Shown here piece after piece: positions 59,671 to 64,000 of a stretch of 64,000 bases of DNA. Location of the stretch: positions 496,001 to 560,000 of the forward strand of contig AP024867.1 in the NCBI GenBank assembly GCA_024346835.1, in the 5' to 3' direction. Position 1 is the stretch's first letter; each line of letters begins with the position of its first letter. Source of the DNA: Vibrio comitans (GTDB taxonomy: Bacteria; Pseudomonadota; Gammaproteobacteria; Enterobacterales; Vibrionaceae). The position numbers were made by a program, and so were the translations under genes. The notes beneath the pieces are model-generated. The model did not search any database, was not told the DNA's origin, and worked only from the letters and a program-made list of their open reading frames with translations.

Positions 59671-60863
59671 TGTTCAAACCTCTTAACTAAGCCTTTTAAC
59701 AAGCTCTGACACTGCTTTTCGTTCATTTCGACAGGAACAGGATAATCGCCAAACGCCTCATCAATAGCTTGCTTTGCTATTCTAGAAATATCGGCAATCT
59801 TTAATTCATCAATGGTTTCTGGGATCTCGATGGTACGAAGAAGCAACTCAACTTTGTCTATAAAAGCCTGCGCATTCGCCATATCCGTATCACCTGTGGA
59901 GAACCCTGTAGCCTTTGCCAACAATGCAATCGAGCTTGGGTCAGACACCGCAGTAAAATGCAGCACCGAAGGCAATACAATGGCATTAGCACGGCCATGA
60001 GGGATGTGATAAAAAGCGCCCAACTGATGTGCAATGGCATGGACATAACCAATGTAAGTGCGAGTGAAGGCAAGGCCAGCCTCATAACTCGCCATTGCCA
60101 TTTCTTGCCTGGCATCTAAATTATTGCCATCAGCAACTGCGACGGGCAACCATCTAAATATTCGTTGGATTGCTGAAATCGAAAGTTGCTGTGAATAAGC
60201 GTTCGAATAACCACTGATATAAGATTCTATAGCGTGCGTAAGAGCATCCGCCCCTGTTTCAGCGGTAATTTTAGGTGGCAATCCAGCAATTAGGTTTGCA
60301 TCCAAAATCGCGACCTTTGGCATAATAAAAGGGTCGGTAATGGCTCGCTTCTTTCGTGATTGATGATCGCTTATCACTGCAGCAACGGTCCCTTCTGAGC
60401 CTGTCCCCGATGTCGTTGGCACTGCGATAATGGGATAAATGGGCCTATGAACTCGCATCAGTCCAAGGAGTTTACTGACATCCTTGTTGGTTTTAGCGCA
60501 AGCGGAGATAGCCTTGGCACAATCGATTGGAGAGCCTCCGCCAATCGCAATAATGCCATCACAGTGTGCGGCAACAAACTGGCTAGCCCCTTTTCTTACC
60601 TCATCAAAGCCGGGATCTGGTTCAACTTCGTCAAACATTGCAAAAGGTAAGCCCGCCCTCTGTAAAGAGATCAATACCGGCTCGATCAGCCCCAACCTAA
60701 CCAACACTTTGTCTGTCACTATGAGTGGATGAGTAATACCTAGTTCTTTACACAACTCGTCAACTTGACTCACCGAACCTTCCCCTGCCACTAGTTTTGG
60801 CTCCGGAATGGGTAACATCTTTAAAAACGGCTTTTTTACACCAACTAATATCTTGTGAAGCAT
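59667..60863 (-). CDS. Iron-containing alcohol dehydrogenase
   Basis: 398 aa. N-terminal Rossmann-like region with IIAIGGGSPIDCAKAISA and VPTTSGTGSEGTVAAVISDH; C-terminal metal-binding domain with the His-rich segments ITAETGADALTHAIESYISG and AIAHQLGAFYHIPHGRANAI. This is the Fe-ADH III family (alcohol, 1,3-propanediol or lactaldehyde dehydrogenases). NAD(P)-dependent oxidation/reduction of a primary alcohol or aldehyde. Coupled to the small membrane protein gene and upstream of soxR. Confidence 0.93.
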   Translation of the reverse strand: MLHKILVGVKKPFLKMLPIPEPKLVAGEGSVSQVDELCKELGITHPLIVTDKVLVRLGLIEPVLISLQRAGLPFAMFDEVEPDPGFDEVRKGASQFVAAHCDGIIAIGGGSPIDCAKAISACAKTNKDVSKLLGLMRVHRPIYPIIAVPTTSGTGSEGTVAAVISDHQSRKKRAITDPFIMPKVAILDANLIAGLPPKITAETGADALTHAIESYISGYSNAYSQQLSISAIQRIFRWLPVAVADGNNLDARQEMAMASYEAGLAFTRTYIGYVHAIAHQLGAFYHIPHGRANAIVLPSVLHFTAVSDPSSIALLAKATGFSTGDTDMANAQAFIDKVELLLRTIEIPETIDELKIADISRIAKQAIDEAFGDYPVPVEMNEKQCQSLLKGLVKRFEQ

Positions 60864-61151
60864 GCCCTATCCTTGGTCGCTCAGCTCAACCTCATAGTAA
60901 GTGAACGACCACAGGGCTCAACAGGAATAGGGTCAACTTGTTATGTAGCTTCGATAAATTAACGTTAAAGTGCGCGTCTCTACCTTCGTGAGTTCATCAA
61001 CGGCCTCGATCGACCACGAGCAAAACACCAATAGTCCCTTCAATTTTTTGGCGCCACTTAAAGTAGTCTATTTCCAGTCGCTAAAGTCGCTATGAAATTT
61101 TATTCGACCGACTCCGTTCTTGATATTTATTACAATAACGGAGTATTGATA

Positions 61152-61877
61152 ATGATTTGTAGAGTTGCTTTCGCACTGTCGATTCTTTTAGGCAGCACTC
61201 AGCTTTCCTTCGCCGATGAAGAATACGGAATTATTGGAGGCAGCATCACCTACAGTGAAAGTGTTTTCTCAACCAAAAGTACACCCAAATTCAGCGCGAC
61301 CCCAAATTTATTCTATTCTGACCCAAAGGGTTTCATTGATGGCAGCCTAGTCAATTGGCAGTTGCTACCTTATGTTGGTTTGTCTGGAAATTGGCGCTTT
61401 GCTGAAGTGTCAGACAGCATCGTTGACCTACCTAATGGCATTCAAGATAGAGACGGCAATGGAGAACTCGGGATAACCGTGGGAACGGTAGGCGCTCGGC
61501 TCACCTACTTACACGACGTCACTTCAGAACATAATGGCTACGAAGTTCAGCTTCATTTAGGTAGAACGTTAGAAACATGGACACAGCCATTTACCATCAC
61601 ACCCTACTTAGAAGTCGATTATCGTGACAAGAAGCTATCCAACCACCTCTATGGTATTTCCAATACCGAATCATCTTCTTCTGGATTAAAGGCATTTGAT
61701 GCTGGGTCAACCTTTGTTTATCAAGCAGGATTAATTGGACTCTATGAGTTCACACCAAACTGGATTGGCATCAGCAAGATGGAATTGATTCACCACGATA
61801 CGAGCAGTCCTCTCATCCAAAGGGATATAGGATGGTCGCTAGAAATCGGGTTAACTTACCGTTTTGCGGGCTTGTAG
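61152..61877 (+). CDS. MipA/OmpV family outer-membrane protein
   Basis: 241 aa from ATG 61152, which has GGAG eight bases upstream; the frame extends 20 codons without features. Signal peptide MICRVAFALSILLGSTQLSFA, then a beta-barrel of alternating polar and aromatic residues (VNWQLLPYVGLSGNWRF, VGTVGARLTYLHDV, GWSLEIGLTYRFAGL with terminal Leu/Phe-type residue). Family members scaffold murein synthesis/hydrolysis or act as porins. Monocistronic. Confidence 0.86.
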   Translation: MICRVAFALSILLGSTQLSFADEEYGIIGGSITYSESVFSTKSTPKFSATPNLFYSDPKGFIDGSLVNWQLLPYVGLSGNWRFAEVSDSIVDLPNGIQDRDGNGELGITVGTVGARLTYLHDVTSEHNGYEVQLHLGRTLETWTQPFTITPYLEVDYRDKKLSNHLYGISNTESSSSGLKAFDAGSTFVYQAGLIGLYEFTPNWIGISKMELIHHDTSSPLIQRDIGWSLEIGLTYRFAGL

Positions 61878-62001
61878 TGACCCGACTTCCAATAAAAAAA
61901 CCAATGCAATATTAGAGCGGCAACTGCACGCTTTAAGACAAAATAGCGTAGACTGGTCAGACTAGATATTAAATCTATACCACTAAAAGGGAATTACTTT
62001 A

Positions 62002-63030
62002 ATGACAACTGTTAATCGTCAGCTTGTACTCGCATCACGCCCAGTCGGCGCTCCTACACCAGAGAACTTTCGTTTAAATACCACTGCTTTACCCTCTATT
62101 GGTGAGGGGGAAGTATTGCTTCGCAGTGTTTATTTATCTCTGGACCCCTACATGCGTGGCCGAATGAGCGATACAAAATCCTACGCTGACCCCGTTGCGA
62201 TTGATGAGGTCATGGTTGGCGGTACGGTATGTCAGGTGACTGAATCAAAACACCATGACTTTGCACTCGGTGAGTGGGTACTCTCTTTTAGCGGATGGCA
62301 GGATTATGGTGTATCTAATGGAGAGGGATTGATCAAGCTTGGTATGAATCCCGAACAACCGTCTTATGCCTTAGGAGTGATGGGCATGCCAGGCTTTACG
62401 GCTTACATGGGGCTACTAGATATAGGTCAGCCTAAGGCCGGTGAAACTGTCGTTGTTGCAGCTGCAACAGGCGCGGTAGGTTCTATGGTTGGCCAAATTG
62501 CTAAGATCAAGGGTTGTCGTGTTGTAGGTATTGCAGGTGGCGAAGAGAAGTGCCAATTTGCTGTAGATACATTAGGATTTGATGCCTGCGTCGACCATAA
62601 AAGTGATGACCTTGCTGAACAATTAGCCAACGCCTGCACCGATGGTATCGATGTCTATTTTGAAAACGTGGGTGGTAAAGTATTTGATGCTGTGATGCCC
62701 CTGCTGAACACATCGGCTCGCATTCCATTGTGCGGCCTAATCTCTCAGTACAATGCCACTTCACTGCCTGATGGGCCAGATAGACTCTCTATGCTAATGG
62801 GACAACTATTGGTGAAACGCATCAAGATGCAAGGTTTTATCATCTTTGACGATTACGGCCATCGTTACCCTGAATTTGCTCAGCAAATGATGACTTGGCT
62901 AAGTGAAGGTAAGATCACCTACAAAGAGCACCTCGTACAAGGGCTAGAAAATGCGCCAGAAGCCTTTATTGGGCTACTTGAAGGAAAGAACTTTGGCAAA
63001 CTGGTAGTACAAACCAATCAGCCTATTTAG
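62002..63030 (+). CDS. NADP-dependent MDR oxidoreductase (CurA/LTB4DH type)
   Basis: 342 aa. Zinc-free MDR of the leukotriene B4 12-hydroxydehydrogenase/curcumin reductase group: N-terminal VYLSLDPYMRGRMSD, then GMPGFTAYMGLLDIGQPKAG, VVVAAATGAVGSMVGQIAKI, DVYFENVGGKVFDAV and GFIIFDDYGHRYPEFAQQMM. It reduces C=C bonds in alpha,beta-unsaturated aldehydes or ketones with NADPH. A shared-type terminator follows. Confidence 0.93.
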   Translation: MTTVNRQLVLASRPVGAPTPENFRLNTTALPSIGEGEVLLRSVYLSLDPYMRGRMSDTKSYADPVAIDEVMVGGTVCQVTESKHHDFALGEWVLSFSGWQDYGVSNGEGLIKLGMNPEQPSYALGVMGMPGFTAYMGLLDIGQPKAGETVVVAAATGAVGSMVGQIAKIKGCRVVGIAGGEEKCQFAVDTLGFDACVDHKSDDLAEQLANACTDGIDVYFENVGGKVFDAVMPLLNTSARIPLCGLISQYNATSLPDGPDRLSMLMGQLLVKRIKMQGFIIFDDYGHRYPEFAQQMMTWLSEGKITYKEHLVQGLENAPEAFIGLLEGKNFGKLVVQTNQPI

Positions 63031-63047
63031 GCCTTGATTCAAAAAAG

Positions 63048-63078
63048 AAAGGCCAGCTGTTAACCACAGCTGGCCTTT
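63048..63078. terminator. Bidirectional rho-independent terminator
   Basis: AAAGGCCAGCTGT and ACAGCTGGCCTTT form a perfect 13-bp stem with a 5-base loop. It lies between the convergent MDR and RpiB-like genes and serves both. Confidence 0.9.
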
Positions 63079-63097
63079 AATATCTTGGTACTAAGAA

Positions 63098-63733
63098 TTA
63101 GTCGATTAGAGAGCGAACGTACTCAGCAATCTCTGAATCTTGGCAGTTAGAGAAGAAACACTCTTGGAACTGTGCGCTACCAACAGCCTGCTTCACTAGC
63201 TCTTGGTCAATAGCACGTAGAGAAGCAACAACGTCTTTGCAAACCGCAGATTTTACTTCGCTTAGGATAGCCGCGTTAGCTTGTTGAGGTGCAGCACGCT
63301 CAATTGGGTAGCCTTCACCACGAGCACCTGTAAATGCTTTTTCAAAGATGTAGCGAACGTTTAGTTCACCCGCCCAACCAAAGCCCTTAGCGAATGCTAG
63401 AGCAATAGCATTGCCGTTGTTGATTTGGTTGAATAGGAATGCATCTGATGGCTCTAGGCAGTAACCACAAACCACACCAGGGTGTAGGTTGCTTGCCATA
63501 AGTGCACCTTGACCTGTACCACAACCAGTTACAACGAAGTCTACAGCCTTAGAGTTAAGAAGGATGCTAGCCATGATACCAAGGTGGATATAAGTTAGGT
63601 GGTGATCGTTTTCATCAGTCATACCAACGTTGAATACGTCGTGACCAAGACCGCCAGCAACATTGTTAAGCTCAGTAGCAACCATTGCGTTCTTAGGCGC
63701 TTGGCTGTTTTCCATCATAAGTGCGATTTTCAT
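63098..63733 (-). CDS. RpiB/LacA/LacB family sugar isomerase, DhuI-like
   Basis: 211 aa, AGGAG six bases before the ATG. The RpiB fold motif FVVTGCGTGQGALMASNLHP is intact, with the active-site Cys and the late segment GNAIALAFAKGFGWAGELNV. The protein is longer (211 versus ~150 aa) than RpiB proper. In other bacteria a similar RpiB-superfamily protein (DhuI) isomerises 4-deoxy-hexulose-uronate beside an SDR reductase; an SDR gene fragment is directly upstream here. Uronate metabolism is therefore the best guess, but ribose-5-phosphate isomerase is not excluded. Confidence 0.82.
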   Translation of the reverse strand: MKIALMMENSQAPKNAMVATELNNVAGGLGHDVFNVGMTDENDHHLTYIHLGIMASILLNSKAVDFVVTGCGTGQGALMASNLHPGVVCGYCLEPSDAFLFNQINNGNAIALAFAKGFGWAGELNVRYIFEKAFTGARGEGYPIERAAPQQANAAILSEVKSAVCKDVVASLRAIDQELVKQAVGSAQFQECFFSNCQDSEIAEYVRSLID

Positions 63734-63875
63734 TGAATACTCCTGCAGTCCCCTGCAATAAATTAATCTAATTATAAGTCTTGGGCTGAAGATACGCTGC
63801 AGTCAGCACATCTTCTCGACACACGGCTATCGATATTTGAACTCTAGCGTGGCCCGAATTTGTCCAGTGTTCTTG

Positions 63876-64000
63876 TTAGCGAGACAGCCAACCGCCATCG
63901 ACGGCAATGGTGTATCCGTTGACATAATCTGATGCTGAAGAGGCCAAGAATACACAAGGCCCCGCAAGGTCTTCAGGTTTGCCCCAGCGACCAGCGGGAA
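63876..64000 (-). CDS. SDR family oxidoreductase, KduD/DhuD-like (5' end outside window)
   Basis: Partial gene; 41 codons plus stop at its 3' end are in the window. It reads [20 protein letters not shown], then [20 protein letters not shown], the C-terminal signature of short-chain dehydrogenases and most like KduD-type 2-keto-3-deoxy-gluconate 5-dehydrogenases. It lies upstream of the RpiB-like gene on the same strand, about 140 bp away, supporting a uronate-degradation locus that continues past the window. Confidence 0.85.
   Translation of the reverse strand, partial: PAGRWGKPEDLAGPCVFLASSASDYVNGYTIAVDGGWLSR

Overview
The window reads as chromosomal DNA of a marine gammaproteobacterium, most likely a Vibrio or close relative. 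This is inferred from moderate G+C, protein style and family content (DUF1840, a CCGSCS-motif peptide, MipA/OmpV, I78-type and DUF4156 lipoproteins, a clade-3 catalase). It is gene-dense, with about 58 protein genes on both strands. No tRNA, rRNA, CRISPR array, intact prophage or intact insertion sequence was seen.

Layout. 0-8.3 kb: the 3' end of an ECF sigma gene; an AraC regulator divergent from a GH3 beta-glucosidase; small lipoprotein and DUF genes; a candidate NsrR-controlled pair (CCGSCS peptide plus YeaR-like DUF1971 cupin); a small-molecule kinase; and an AT-rich pair of exported proteins of unknown function. 8.8-14.4 kb: the most unusual segment. A SigZ-like ECF sigma factor is followed by a eukaryotic-type glutathione synthetase homologue, a MalY/PatB C-S lyase and an MFS transporter, with a convergent glutathione S-transferase. 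The sigma gene and the lyase gene carry the same paired upstream motif, TGCGTCTT and TRCGTCTTA exactly 20 bp apart. 14.4-23.6 kb: a CatB-type acetyltransferase, a LysR/hisC/binding-protein amino-acid unit, and a sulfatase with its radical-SAM maturase and a DUF3179 protein.

23.8-40 kb: housekeeping and accessory metabolism: ASCH and HD proteins, a GT2-START operon, a BCCT transporter overlapping a homocysteine S-methyltransferase, a ferric-reductase-like oxidoreductase, a double CDGSH-glutamate synthase fusion, a PHP lipoprotein, LysR and MDR genes, an enoyl-CoA hydratase behind a terminator-like leader, and a peptide deformylase. 40.3-50 kb: a Ugp-type ABC transporter with an inositol-monophosphatase-family enzyme and a ROK regulator. 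It is divergent from its binding protein and from a secreted glycerophosphodiesterase carrying two carbohydrate-binding modules. The shared intergenic region contains eight tandem CTAA repeats. 50-64 kb: acetyltransferases and an oxidative-stress-flavoured set (peroxiredoxin, catalase with a possible Fur box, SoxR with a SoxR-box-like site, Fe-ADH, MDR), ending in an RpiB-like isomerase and the 3' part of an SDR that together resemble unsaturated-uronate metabolism.

Strongest leads: (1) the sigma factor/eukaryotic-type GSH synthetase/C-S lyase/MFS cluster, whose synthetase has His-Ser where glutathione synthetases have Ala-Ala at the position known to set C-terminal amino-acid specificity; (2) the NsrR-box/CCGSCS/YeaR operon; (3) the glycerophosphodiester locus with its SSR; (4) the CDGSH2-GltS fusion. 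No database search was possible, so family assignments rest on motif recognition.
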